Assembly (NCBI GenBank): GCA_030668905.1
Contig: DAOVEQ010000062.1
Location: 1-6,521 of the forward strand
Direction of reading: 5' to 3'
Source: Thermococci archaeon
GTDB taxonomy: Archaea; Methanobacteriota_B; Thermococci; Methanofastidiosales; B48-G16
DNA length: 6,521 nucleotides
Position 1 is the stretch's first letter, and each line of letters begins with the position of its first letter. Positions 1 through 6,521 of this stretch are shown piece after piece. A program made the position numbers and the translations under genes. The notes below the pieces were generated by a model. That model was given only the letters and a program-made list of their open reading frames with translations. It was not told the DNA's origin and ran no database searches.

Positions 1-549
1 CATCAGTTGGTTCTGAACTCTATAAGGACTGGTAAAAAATGCGTTTTTATCTCTAAAAATGTGTATAAAATTAAAAAAACGGGAATGTTGCTTAAAAGAG
101 ATGTAAGCAAATATTCGAGTCTATTCTTGATTGAAGTGCCTGAAAGAGGTGAGCTATTCTTTTTGCCTTTAGAAATCCTTCATGCGGGTTTAAAATTGAA
201 GGATATAGACTTGATAATTTTTGATTCTATGACACATCTATCTTTCACCACCAATTTTTTTATATTTTTTGAAAAATATTTGAAAGAAATTACAAAAATG
301 AACATAAAAACTGCATTATCTTTAACAGAAACATATGAAACTCGTCATATAATAGAGAGAATGAGGTATTTATTCGATTGTTCAGTAAAATTCAATTACA
401 ACAATACAGTAGAGGTAAACGCAGATGACATAGGTCATAAATCTTATAAATTTTCGGTGGTGAAACAAAAAGTCATTTTTGAGAAAGAAGTTGAAACTGT
501 TCCTGAGAAAGCATTTAAATCCCCGAGAGATATTATCAAAGGGCATTGA
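1..549 (+). CDS. RecA/KaiC-like (RAD55-type) ATPase, C-terminal part, 5' end outside window
   Basis: The frame is open to the first base of the window (codons CAT CAG precede the first TTG at 7), so this is the C-terminal 182 residues of a longer protein, not a gene starting at 7. The fold cues are those of a RecA-superfamily core. An edge strand, GKKCVFIS, is typical of the strand after the P-loop helix. A hydrophobic strand ending in an Asp, LIIFDSMTHL (Asp codon at 223-225), has the look of Walker B. A helix then leads to a strand around TALSLTET, followed by a C-terminal beta region (VKFNYNNTVEV, KFSVVKQK) like that of KaiC/RAD55 proteins. The Walker A half is not in the window, so ATP binding cannot be confirmed. 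The TET strand lacks any obvious hallmark, and the protein could be a divergent or inactive member. It converges on the minus-strand operon. Family assignment is by pattern only; no specific role (archaellum FlaH-like, regulatory or other) can be chosen. Confidence 0.55.
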   Translation, partial: HQLVLNSIRTGKKCVFISKNVYKIKKTGMLLKRDVSKYSSLFLIEVPERGELFFLPLEILHAGLKLKDIDLIIFDSMTHLSFTTNFFIFFEKYLKEITKMNIKTALSLTETYETRHIIERMRYLFDCSVKFNYNNTVEVNADDIGHKSYKFSVVKQKVIFEKEVETVPEKAFKSPRDIIKGH

Positions 550-550
550 A

Positions 551-557
551 GAAAAAA
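551..557 (-). terminator. T-run downstream of the DUF763 gene
   Basis: On the minus strand a run of six T (minus-strand GTATTTTTTC) lies about 50 bases past the DUF763 stop. Archaeal transcription commonly ends at such T-runs without a stem. This would end the minus-strand operon just before the stop of the converging ATPase gene. It is a composition-based call in AT-rich DNA. Confidence 0.35.
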
Positions 558-572
558 TACAGAACATTTTAG

Positions 573-595
573 CTGATATCATATTTTTATGTCAG
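573..595 (+). terminator. Hairpin with T-rich loop after the RecA-like gene
   Basis: CTGATAT (573-579) can pair with ATGTCAG (589-595) in plus-strand RNA as a 7-bp stem with one G-U pair. The 9-base loop contains TTTTT (584-588). It lies 23 bases after the stop of the plus-strand ATPase gene, in the convergent gap. There is no T-run after the stem, so it is not a classic bacterial terminator. The T-run alone may be the working signal, as in archaea. In minus-strand RNA one pair becomes an A-C mismatch, so the stem favours the plus strand. Confidence 0.3.
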
Positions 596-605
596 TATAG
601 AGAAT

Positions 606-1703
606 CTACTTCCTCAGAACACTGAACTCCTTCAATCTCTTAAGAGCTTTCTTTTTCTCCTTGTTCTCTATATTCCCAACAATATCGTGGAGAAAATTTA
701 TCGATTTGTCCATAGCTTCTCTATTAACAGGATAGGGCACTCCATCTTTTCCTCCATATGCAAAACTGTACTTTACAGGGTCTTTCCATGAAGGCTCTTC
801 ACCATAGATGAGATCGGAAACTAATGTCAATCCTCTCAATGTCGCACCTCCTATTCCTTCCAACGAGAGAAGCTCCTCAAAGCTTTTTGGGTCGTGCTCA
901 TACGCTTTTTTTAAAGCATTCCAATTCACCTTTTTTGGCAGAATGTAGAGGGGCATTGAGTTGTATCTCTCTCTTTTTTCCCCTGTCCATATGTCCAGAG
1001 TCTCCTGGTTTTTTGGCACGGATAATCTTTCGATCTCTGATTTTATCTTGTTTATGTCTGTTTTAACTAAGTCAAGGTTCGTTTTCCTCACTTTTTCACT
1101 GTCCTTGTCAACGAGATTGAGAACGTCTTTTTCTTTTATACCTGATACTTTGTTTTCGGGATCGTCAACAAAATTGGATGTACAGTACCACTGATACCTT
1201 CTTGCGTATCCTCTCTTGGGATTCATGCCCTGTTGCACAACGCACCATCTTCCTTTTTCGTCAAAGTATATGGCATGATGGTATATGGAGTAAAAATCCT
1301 GAATGCACGAAGAATCTACTTTTGCTGTCATTCTACTTGCATACTTAAGAGTCTCTGCTTTTTCTCCTGACAATCCAAAGGAATCAGATTTTGTTTCTAT
1401 TTCCTTTAAAGTCTTTCTTCCCCTGCCTTTGCCCCCGGCTCCCTGGATTCCAAGTTCCGAAGAAAAAACATCATTGAGAACGCCGCAAACTACTGTTGTA
1501 GTGCCTGACGAGTGCCAGTCGAATCCGAGAACGCATGATAAAGCCTGAAACCAGTAGGGATCTGCTATTCTTCTTAAGCTCTCTTCGGTGCCGAAATCGT
1601 TGATCATTATTTTAAATATCTCTGCAGCTAACCCTTTCATCCTCTTCACAAGCCAATAGGGAGCCTTTCCACCATGGAGAGGGAGATCTACATATCTTCT
1701 CAT
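606..1703 (-). CDS. DUF763 family protein, function unknown
   Basis: This 365-residue protein has the usual length and the conserved blocks of DUF763 (COG1415), found in archaea and some thermophilic bacteria. In order they are: DLPLHGGKAP (6-15); the block from DPYWFQAL through FDWHSSG (48-67); the Gly-rich QGAGGKGRGRKT (87-98); QQGMNPKRGYARRYQW (157-172); LLSLEGIGGATLRGLTLV (278-295); and DPVKYSFAYGGKDGVPYPV (308-326). The LEGIGGATLRGL stretch resembles a helix-hairpin-helix, and the Gly/Arg/Lys-rich blocks are basic. DNA or RNA binding is therefore plausible, but this is inference; the family's activity is not established. No signal peptide or membrane segment is seen. The ATG follows the upstream permease stop after only 4 bases, with GTGAT just ahead of it as a short ribosome site, so it is the last gene of the exporter operon. 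The stop is TAG. Family call is firm, role open. Confidence 0.9.
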   Translation of the reverse strand: MRRYVDLPLHGGKAPYWLVKRMKGLAAEIFKIMINDFGTEESLRRIADPYWFQALSCVLGFDWHSSGTTTVVCGVLNDVFSSELGIQGAGGKGRGRKTLKEIETKSDSFGLSGEKAETLKYASRMTAKVDSSCIQDFYSIYHHAIYFDEKGRWCVVQQGMNPKRGYARRYQWYCTSNFVDDPENKVSGIKEKDVLNLVDKDSEKVRKTNLDLVKTDINKIKSEIERLSVPKNQETLDIWTGEKRERYNSMPLYILPKKVNWNALKKAYEHDPKSFEELLSLEGIGGATLRGLTLVSDLIYGEEPSWKDPVKYSFAYGGKDGVPYPVNREAMDKSINFLHDIVGNIENKEKKKALKRLKEFSVLRK

Positions 1704-1707
1704 ATAA

Positions 1708-2703
1708 TCACAGTCTTAGACTTTCATCTTTTTCTAATACATTTTTCGCAATAAAGATCGCTATCATAGCTGATACAAGATAAATAATGAAATATTTGAG
1801 TATGGATATATCAAGCACATTTGTTGTAATCTTGACAATGCCTACTACGGGAGAGTATTTAATCACGTTGCTAAAAAACCCTAAGGAAGGTAATGGAATG
1901 AACATTAAAAAAGATAGGAACATCATAAAAAGTGTTAGATATATGTTTGCTTCCCTTATGTTCGAAGAAAGCATAGAGAATATCACGGACACTGAGAAAA
2001 ATAATATCATCAAGATTAAAAGGAATATATACAATGCAAATATATTTTTTATATACACATTCTTTCTGCTTATAACGAAGAGCCAGAGACTAACCTGAAA
2101 AAAACCTAAGAGTATTACTGGGGCAAGTTTTCCGAGTATTATCTCAAATCTCGTCAAAGGTGAGGCTAAAAGAATCTCAAATGTCTTTCTTTCTTTTTCG
2201 CCAACAATGGAATCTGAAAGCATGTTCATGGACAGAAATACTGGTAAAAGAAGTACTATAGGCACCAAAAGACTGTACATGACCTCTATAAACTCCGGTA
2301 CAACTCTCCTTTCTTTTATGAAATCTACCTTTAAGATAGGGCTTCTTAAAGGGCCCTCATATCTGAAATAATATTCTTCAATCTTTGTTTTTAGAGTATC
2401 AAAAAGATCCTCATCTTCTGTATAAACATAAAAAACATTTTCTATATTCTGTACGTACGCATCACCAAAGAAATTTTTACTATAGAAACAGAGGATCTCC
2501 TCATCTTGCGCCAAAAACTTTGCGAATTCAGTATCGTTTGTGGCTACACTCGTCTTATTCTCTATCTGTGCAATATAGCTATACGAAAAACCTATAAGAA
2601 CAATACCCATGACTATAAAGAGTTGGAGTAAAAAGCCGAATATGTATATCTTTTCTGAGAGGATATCTTTCAATTCTTTATAAGCCAAAGCCATTATCTT
2701 CAT
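1708..2703 (-). CDS. ABC-2 type exporter permease (NatB-like), second subunit
   Basis: This 331-residue membrane protein has ABC-2/NatB topology. A cytoplasmic N-terminal amphipathic stretch (1-20) is followed by TM1 (about 21-41) and a roughly 100-residue segment outside the membrane (42-140). TM2 is at about 142-161, followed by a charged cytoplasmic elbow GEKERKTFEILLASPLTR (168-185) that in this family leads into the ATPase-contacting region. TM3 is at about 192-211, TM4 220-244, TM5 253-271 and TM6 300-320. The elbow is closely similar to the one in the upstream permease (SEKEKKTGEMLL), so the two are divergent paralogues that probably form a heterodimer served by the ATPase at 4387-5268. 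The ATG overlaps the upstream stop as ATGA, and a GGTGA ribosome site sits just before it. The family exports sodium, drugs, lipids or peptides; the substrate cannot be read here. It lacks the C-terminal protease-like domain of its partner. Confidence 0.88.
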   Translation of the reverse strand: MKIMALAYKELKDILSEKIYIFGFLLQLFIVMGIVLIGFSYSYIAQIENKTSVATNDTEFAKFLAQDEEILCFYSKNFFGDAYVQNIENVFYVYTEDEDLFDTLKTKIEEYYFRYEGPLRSPILKVDFIKERRVVPEFIEVMYSLLVPIVLLLPVFLSMNMLSDSIVGEKERKTFEILLASPLTRFEIILGKLAPVILLGFFQVSLWLFVISRKNVYIKNIFALYIFLLILMILFFSVSVIFSMLSSNIREANIYLTLFMMFLSFLMFIPLPSLGFFSNVIKYSPVVGIVKITTNVLDISILKYFIIYLVSAMIAIFIAKNVLEKDESLRL

Positions 2704-4382
2704 ATACTCACCAGTATAATTGTGTTATAGGCCAAATGGATTATAAATGCAATGATAAAGCCTAATTTTGTCTTTTTTTTGTACCTGAAATATCCTAAAA
2801 TACCGGAGGAACTCATATGTATGAGAAGAGGAATTATTCTGAAAAGAATCATTTCCACGGGAAAGAACATTGTAAAAAGTACAAATCCTGAGAGAAGATT
2901 TTCAAAAAATCCGAAGCCAAATCCTACGAATACGCCAGAGAATTTACTTTTATTTGGCAACATAGCTAAATATTTAAGATATTCCTCAATGAAAACTATA
3001 GATAGTAAAAATATAACAAATCCTACATCCAAGTTCAGAAAGAAATACATTAAGACCCCAACAGCAATCTCAACTATTATTGCTCCAAAAACACTGAGAC
3101 ATCCCAGGAAGAAGGATGCAAAATTGCCTTTTCCTATCTTTGAAAATATATCTGGTATCAAATCCAGCAATTTTGGTCTTGGTCCAAAATAAAATGAATC
3201 TTTGCTGAAAAGATATACCGACAATGCTAGAGATATAAAAGAAAAAGAAAGAGCCGGTAAAACTCCGTAAATAGTATCCAAAGTAGTCAAACTTCCTTCT
3301 TCCAGACCTATAACCATAGACAGAGGCGAAAGAAGAGACAACGTCTTCAACTCAGATATATAGAGTATGGACGTTCCAAACATAAATGCAAAAACGAGGA
3401 TATAAATAACAGTGACTAAAAGTGCAGATTCCTTGTAGTTCTGAGAGTAAACAGAGATAAGAAGGCTGAGATTTATCACTAAAAAAGCAGCAAGTATTAA
3501 AGGAAAGATCGTATAAATGTTACTAATCTTTCCGACTCCATAAAGGATAAATATCCATAAAATTATCTGCACTACTGTAATCAAAAATATGGCGAGCATC
3601 TTCCCGAGAATAATATTTCTTCTTTTAGTTGGAAGTACCAAAAGCATCTCTCCTGTTTTCTTTTCCTTTTCGGAAACAATAGAATCCGTTAATAATCCTC
3701 CGGACATGAAAAGAGGCAGAAGCATTACCAGAAGTAGTATATACTCCCTGTTTAAAGAGAACTTTAGCCTCTTTATATCTACCATCTCTTTTTCTATGGG
3801 GGTAGTCTCTTTCGGTACAGTCTCTTTCTTTTCCTCCACAGTCTTAGGTTTCTCTGTTTCTGCAACAAAATCCGTTCTATCTTTTTTTTCTATGAGGATG
3901 GAGGGTATATCATATTCTCTCATTCTAGCTCTCCTTAAACCATCTGAAAAACCATTGACAATAGAATCCAGATAAGATTTTGCAACATAACTCTTATCAG
4001 AGTTATTGTAATAGATCAGGAGAGTGATATTTTCCAGTTTAAGCATTTTCTGGTCGAAATCATCGTCAACAAGTATATACGCAACTATGTTGCCCTTTTG
4101 CAGCATTTTCATGCCACCATTTTTTTCCAGAATCGTTAAACTAAATTGATCATACTCCTCTATTATTTCAGAGAGTTTGCATTTTCTATTCATTCCTATA
4201 GGTATAAACTCGTTCATTCCTGGAGTTGTCGAGAAAAACTTACCGCTCTGAAGTGTCTCCAGATAAACTGTAAACATAGGTATGATCAGAACTATCAGAA
4301 AAAACTGGAGTATAAATGCGGCTGTAAACTTTTTTGAAGAGAATATTCTCTTTAACTCCCATTTTATTATCTTTTTCATCAT
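2700..4382 (-). CDS. ABC-2 exporter permease fused to a PrsW-like intramembrane protease domain
   Basis: At 560 residues this is about 230 longer than its partner permease. Residues 1-395 are an ABC-2/NatB unit. TM1 is at about 20-40 and the segment outside the membrane at 41-212, ending in a Lys/Glu/Pro/Thr-rich tether (about 165-205). TM2 is at 213-232, followed by the cytoplasmic elbow SEKEKKTGEMLLVLPTKRR (237-255), and further helices lie near 258-282, 289-312, 320-341 and 371-392. A basic linker (396-422) leads to about five more helices (424-558). These carry, in order, EEYLK (466-470), FGFFEN (490-495), R515 with H522, and HLAYN (549-553). They match the PrsW-type motifs EExxK, FxxxE and two His positions expected to bind the metal; CPBP proteases differ in having EExxxR. 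All candidate ligands are present, so the domain may be active. Start is ATG-ATG at 4382/4379, 4 bases after the ATPase stop, with GTGAT overlapping that stop. The permease call is strong. The protease call rests on motif order, and its substrate is unknown. Confidence 0.85.
   Translation of the reverse strand: MMKKIIKWELKRIFSSKKFTAAFILQFFLIVLIIPMFTVYLETLQSGKFFSTTPGMNEFIPIGMNRKCKLSEIIEEYDQFSLTILEKNGGMKMLQKGNIVAYILVDDDFDQKMLKLENITLLIYYNNSDKSYVAKSYLDSIVNGFSDGLRRARMREYDIPSILIEKKDRTDFVAETEKPKTVEEKKETVPKETTPIEKEMVDIKRLKFSLNREYILLLVMLLPLFMSGGLLTDSIVSEKEKKTGEMLLVLPTKRRNIILGKMLAIFLITVVQIILWIFILYGVGKISNIYTIFPLILAAFLVINLSLLISVYSQNYKESALLVTVIYILVFAFMFGTSILYISELKTLSLLSPLSMVIGLEEGSLTTLDTIYGVLPALSFSFISLALSVYLFSKDSFYFGPRPKLLDLIPDIFSKIGKGNFASFFLGCLSVFGAIIVEIAVGVLMYFFLNLDVGFVIFLLSIVFIEEYLKYLAMLPNKSKFSGVFVGFGFGFFENLLSGFVLFTMFFPVEMILFRIIPLLIHMSSSGILGYFRYKKKTKLGFIIAFIIHLAYNTIILVSI
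2707..2712 (-). promoter_or_regulatory. Ribosome binding site of the second permease
   Basis: Minus-strand GGTGAG lies three bases before the ATG at 2703 and inside the end of the upstream coding region. GGTGA matches the archaeal 16S rRNA 3' end. It supports the chosen start and shows that the ATGA overlap has its own ribosome site. Confidence 0.6.
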
Positions 4383-4386
4383 TTTA

Positions 4387-5268
4387 TCACTTGGTAAGTT
4401 CTATAAAGACATCTTCTAAAGTTGGTATTTTCGAGTGTATGCCTATTATACCTCCAGAACTCTCGAGTAACTCTCCTAATTCTTTATATGTACAAGAAAC
4501 GATGATCTTATTTCCTTTGGACTTTATTATTTTAATGTCTTTCAAATTTTCAATGACTTTCTCGAGATTTTCGACTTCTATCTCAAATATATTTTCCTTT
4601 TTAATAAGAGTTTTTAACTCTCCTGGCGTTCCGGAAGTCACGAGTTTTCCGTTGTTGAGTACTCCTATCATATCGCAGAGGTAATCAGCTTCTTCCATAT
4701 AATGCGTACAAACTACAACAGTCTTATCTTTGCTGTATTCCAGGATAAAGTCCCGGATGTTCTTGGACGTTGCTGGATCAAGACCCATTGTTGGCTCGTC
4801 GAATATGAGTATATCTGGATCATGGATTAAAGCCCTCACGAAGGCAAGTTTCTGCCTCATGCCTTTTGAAAATGACTCCACTTTTGACTTGCGCCTATCA
4901 TATAATCCTACAAGTCTAAAAAGTTCTTCGGCTCTTTCTTTAAAAAGATCTTTTGGTACTCCATAGAGATCTGCAAAATACTTTACAAGCTCGTAAGCTG
5001 TAGGTCTCATGTAGAGGTTCGGTTCTTCTGGAAGATAACCTATCCTCCTTTTTAAATCAACGGCATCTTTTTTGATATCTATATTGTCAATATAAACAGT
5101 TCCGGATGTAGGACTGAGTATACCACAAACAATTCTTATAAAAGTAGTTTTCCCTGCGCCGTTTGGTCCAACAATGCCAAAAATTTCATTTTTATTTATC
5201 TTTAAACTTAGATCATTGAGAGCTATAAGATCCCCAAACTTTTTAGTCACATTTACAGATTCTATCAT
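4387..5268 (-). CDS. ABC-2 exporter ATP-binding protein (CcmA/NatA-like)
   Basis: This 293-residue ABC ATPase is full length and has every key motif: Walker A GPNGAGKTT (34-42), signature SFSKGMRQK (132-140), Walker B ILIFDEP (153-159) with catalytic E158, D-loop GLD (162-164), and switch His in CTHYMEEAD (H189). The Q-loop position reads GYLPEEPNLY, with Glu in place of Gln, as is usual in NatA-like export ATPases. A C-terminal domain (about 225-293) ends in PTLEDVFIELTK, the typical tail of COG1131 proteins. It would power the two permeases encoded directly downstream. Its ATG overlaps the stop of the small upstream gene as ATGA. Only a weak ribosome site (AAGGAT, some 12 bases away) is seen, so translation is probably coupled. 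The substrate cannot be told from the ATPase. Confidence 0.95.
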   Translation of the reverse strand: MIESVNVTKKFGDLIALNDLSLKINKNEIFGIVGPNGAGKTTFIRIVCGILSPTSGTVYIDNIDIKKDAVDLKRRIGYLPEEPNLYMRPTAYELVKYFADLYGVPKDLFKERAEELFRLVGLYDRRKSKVESFSKGMRQKLAFVRALIHDPDILIFDEPTMGLDPATSKNIRDFILEYSKDKTVVVCTHYMEEADYLCDMIGVLNNGKLVTSGTPGELKTLIKKENIFEIEVENLEKVIENLKDIKIIKSKGNKIIVSCTYKELGELLESSGGIIGIHSKIPTLEDVFIELTK

Positions 5269-5678
5269 TCGATCTTTATATCCTTAAGCTCTTTTTTAAA
5301 CTTTAGGTTCAATGTTTTAGCTTCTTTTTCAAGTTTAGCTTCCTCTTCCCTCAAACTTTCCAGTTTATCTTTCAAGAATCTCTTTTTGATCTTTCTACCC
5401 TTTAAGGTAATTCTTAAAAGTTCAGCTTTCTTCAACCTATCCTTAGATTCTTTGCCCTTTATACTCTTACCAGTTTCTTCGTATCTTTTGACCTCTTCTT
5501 TAAAAATTTTTGCTTTTTCTCTAAACTCAGAGATATATCTTTTCAAATCTCTAGTTCTCTTTAAACTTTTAGCTTTATCTAGTGCTTTTTTTGAGATACC
5601 GGCTGCCTTCAGTACCTCTTTGAGATCTACTCCCTTAAGTGCCTCTTTCTCTATTGTTCTCAGGTCATCTGTTTCGAT
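5265..5678 (-). CDS. Small charged alpha-helical protein, unknown function, start uncertain
   Basis: The frame is open from the TAA at 5702-5700 to the TGA at 5267-5265. It contains no ATG or GTG, and its only TTG is at 5546 (93 residues). The 44 codons ahead of that TTG read like real protein (ETDDLRTIEKEALKGVDLKE, then LKAAGISKKALDKAKSLKR). A strong GGAGGG lies at 5690-5685, placing an ATC codon (5678-5676) at ideal spacing of six bases. The preferred product is thus about 137 residues, starting at ATC or at an ATG lost by mutation or sequence error. The protein is extremely rich in Lys and Glu with heptad-like Leu spacing in the last 50 residues (KLESLREEEAKLEKEAKTL), suggesting long helices or a coiled coil. 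There is no membrane segment or signal peptide, and it is probably cytoplasmic. No family is recognised. The ATGA overlap with the ABC ATPase argues for a function tied to the exporter, perhaps as a soluble partner; this is inference. Confidence 0.65.
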   Translation of the reverse strand: METDDLRTIEKEALKGVDLKEVLKAAGISKKALDKAKSLKRTRDLKRYISEFREKAKIFKEEVKRYEETGKSIKGKESKDRLKKAELLRITLKGRKIKKRFLKDKLESLREEEAKLEKEAKTLNLKFKKELKDIKIE

Positions 5679-5684
5679 CTTAAG

Positions 5685-5690
5685 CCCTCC
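5685..5690 (-). promoter_or_regulatory. Strong Shine-Dalgarno GGAGGG before a non-standard start
   Basis: This is the best ribosome site in the window. It is followed six bases later by ATC in the open frame of the small charged protein. The one nearby ATG (5671-5669) is in another frame and meets a stop after one further codon. The site therefore supports translation beginning upstream of the TTG at 5546. Confidence 0.55.
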
Positions 5691-5735
5691 AGAGCAGTTT
5701 TAAAGTATTACTTATTAATCCTCATCCATTACTTC

Positions 5736-6521
5736 TTAATAAATGTTACGATCTTGTTCCAGAGTGATCTTGTAAAGTTTTTCGATATTCTCTTTGTGAA
5801 TTTTGTAGATATCATCTTCACTGAGTATGCGCGAGTTAAGAAGTTTTAAAGTTGTTCTTGGTACTGTTTTTGGTCCCATAACGGCCCCGGGTCTCGTGAG
5901 ATCGTCTATATAATCTGTTTCCATCAAAAATCTGTTACCTCCCTTTATAGCTTCTTTTATATTCTTTTCAGAAGCTATTATAGAAGGCATTATCCCTATC
6001 TCCCCAAAAATCTTTACATTTGGAGGTGCAAAGTGTTTTATCACCCTCTCTTTTCTTCCATATTTTTTCACTGTTTTCTCCAGTTCATAGAACTTCTCTT
6101 CATTTTCAAAAGACTCAAGATGCAACTGAATCGCACAATCAAGATCTTTGCTTAATTCTAAACCTTCATTCATTACCTTTTGACAGAACTCCAAAATTTC
6201 ATTAGAAACAGGAAAATGAGGTCTTCCTATCTCACCTATCCCCATTATCTCTTTTTCTTCATATTTCTTAGCGATAATATCAAACGTTTTTGTACAGAGA
6301 CCCCATGTTTTCCCATCTCCAAATTTTTTATAAAGCTCCACAATCTCCGCGGGATGTATGCCAACAATACAGTAAGCTTTAAGATCAGTCTTTTCGTTTA
6401 CTTCCCTACAAAGTTCTATGACAATATCGTAAGCTTTTTCAAAATCCTTTTCATCTTTAACGTCTATCCCATAATCTTCTGCGTATTTGTAAACAATGAA
6501 CAAATGCGTGCCTCCAGCTCT
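5736..6521 (-). CDS. TatD-related metal-dependent hydrolase (COG1831 type), 5' end outside window
   Basis: A TIM-barrel amidohydrolase-fold protein of the archaeal TatD-related group. The frame runs off the right edge: six codons (RAGGTH) precede the TTG at 6503, and they fit the family's conserved AGGTH near the N-terminus. The TTG is therefore not the start, and roughly 25-40 residues with the first HxH metal pair are missing. Numbering from the window edge, visible hallmarks are VGIHPAE (53-59), GIGEIGRPHF (94-103; metal ligand E97), QLHLES (132-137; H134), VIKHFAPP (160-167; H163), FLMETDYIDD (198-207; D203), then RPGAVMGPKTVPR (210-222) and IHKENIEKLY (241-250). All expected metal ligands in the visible part are kept, so it is probably an active hydrolase. 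TatD relatives act as metal-dependent nucleases, but the substrate of this group is not established. It is the gene before the exporter operon, separated by 57 bases, and may or may not share its transcript. Confidence 0.9.
   Translation of the reverse strand, partial: RAGGTHLFIVYKYAEDYGIDVKDEKDFEKAYDIVIELCREVNEKTDLKAYCIVGIHPAEIVELYKKFGDGKTWGLCTKTFDIIAKKYEEKEIMGIGEIGRPHFPVSNEILEFCQKVMNEGLELSKDLDCAIQLHLESFENEEKFYELEKTVKKYGRKERVIKHFAPPNVKIFGEIGIMPSIIASEKNIKEAIKGGNRFLMETDYIDDLTRPGAVMGPKTVPRTTLKLLNSRILSEDDIYKIHKENIEKLYKITLEQDRNIY

Noticed and set aside
7..9. TTG as start of the RecA-like gene
   Set aside because: The frame is open to base 1 and the protein begins mid-fold, with no room for a ribosome site or the P-loop.
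2752..3192. 146-residue open frame on the plus strand
   Set aside because: It lies antisense to the conserved PrsW-like region. The minus frame shows family motifs and membrane helices, while the plus frame is low-complexity Lys/Asn/Pro-rich with no recognisable features.
3589..3975. 128-residue open frame on the plus strand
   Set aside because: It is a Ser/Phe-rich mirror of the charged tether and elbow of the permease, a typical shadow of Lys/Glu-rich coding on the other strand.
4730..4966. Glu for Gln at the Q-loop of the ABC ATPase (GYLPEEPNLY)
   Set aside because: This substitution is usual in NatA-like export ATPases and does not suggest loss of function.
5700..5720. TATA-like AT-rich stretches (TTTAAAA, ATTAATAAG) before the small charged gene
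   Set aside because: The TTTAAAA element would start the RNA past the GGAGGG site, and the other is weak. In AT-rich DNA neither is enough to call a promoter.
6501..6503. TTG as start of the TatD-like gene
   Set aside because: The conserved AGGTH block lies upstream in the same frame up to the window edge, so the gene is truncated by the window rather than starting here.

Overview
The window is AT-rich DNA that reads as archaeal. The TatD-like hydrolase at the right edge matches the mainly archaeal COG1831 group, the DUF763 protein is of the type common in archaea, ribosome binding sites are of the GGTGA/GTGAT/GGAGG kind, and the proteins are rich in Lys, Glu and Ile with many AGA and ATA codons. 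This composition would suit a thermophile, but the species cannot be named from the sequence.

Layout. At the left edge (1-549, + strand) is the C-terminal part of a RecA/KaiC-like ATPase whose P-loop half lies outside the window. It converges on a long minus-strand gene series across a 56-base AT-rich gap (550-605) that holds T-runs and a small hairpin. Reading the minus strand from the right edge, the order is: a 5'-truncated COG1831 TatD-type metal-dependent hydrolase (6521-5736); a 57-base gap; a small, very charged, helical protein with an unclear start (about 5678-5265); an ABC ATPase (5268-4387); a large ABC-2 permease whose C-terminus carries a PrsW-like intramembrane protease domain (4382-2700); a second ABC-2 permease (2703-1708); and a DUF763 protein (1703-606). 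No tRNA, rRNA, CRISPR array or mobile element was seen, and no stretch over 300 bases lacks a gene.

The five genes from 5678 to 606 are joined by 4-base stop/start overlaps or 4-base gaps and are almost certainly one transcript, with translational coupling. The ATPase and two dissimilar permeases make a NatA/NatB-type ABC-2 exporter. Both permeases have a large segment outside the membrane between TM1 and TM2. The point of most interest is that the first permease ends in a five-helix domain with the ordered PrsW motifs EExxK, FxxxEN, R...H and HxxxN. This puts a candidate membrane protease in the same chain as the export channel, suggesting coupled cleavage and export, or quality control, of a peptide or membrane protein. 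The small charged protein at the head of the unit and DUF763 at its end have no established role. The small gene is also odd in having a good Shine-Dalgarno site but no ATG, GTG or TTG at the matching position.
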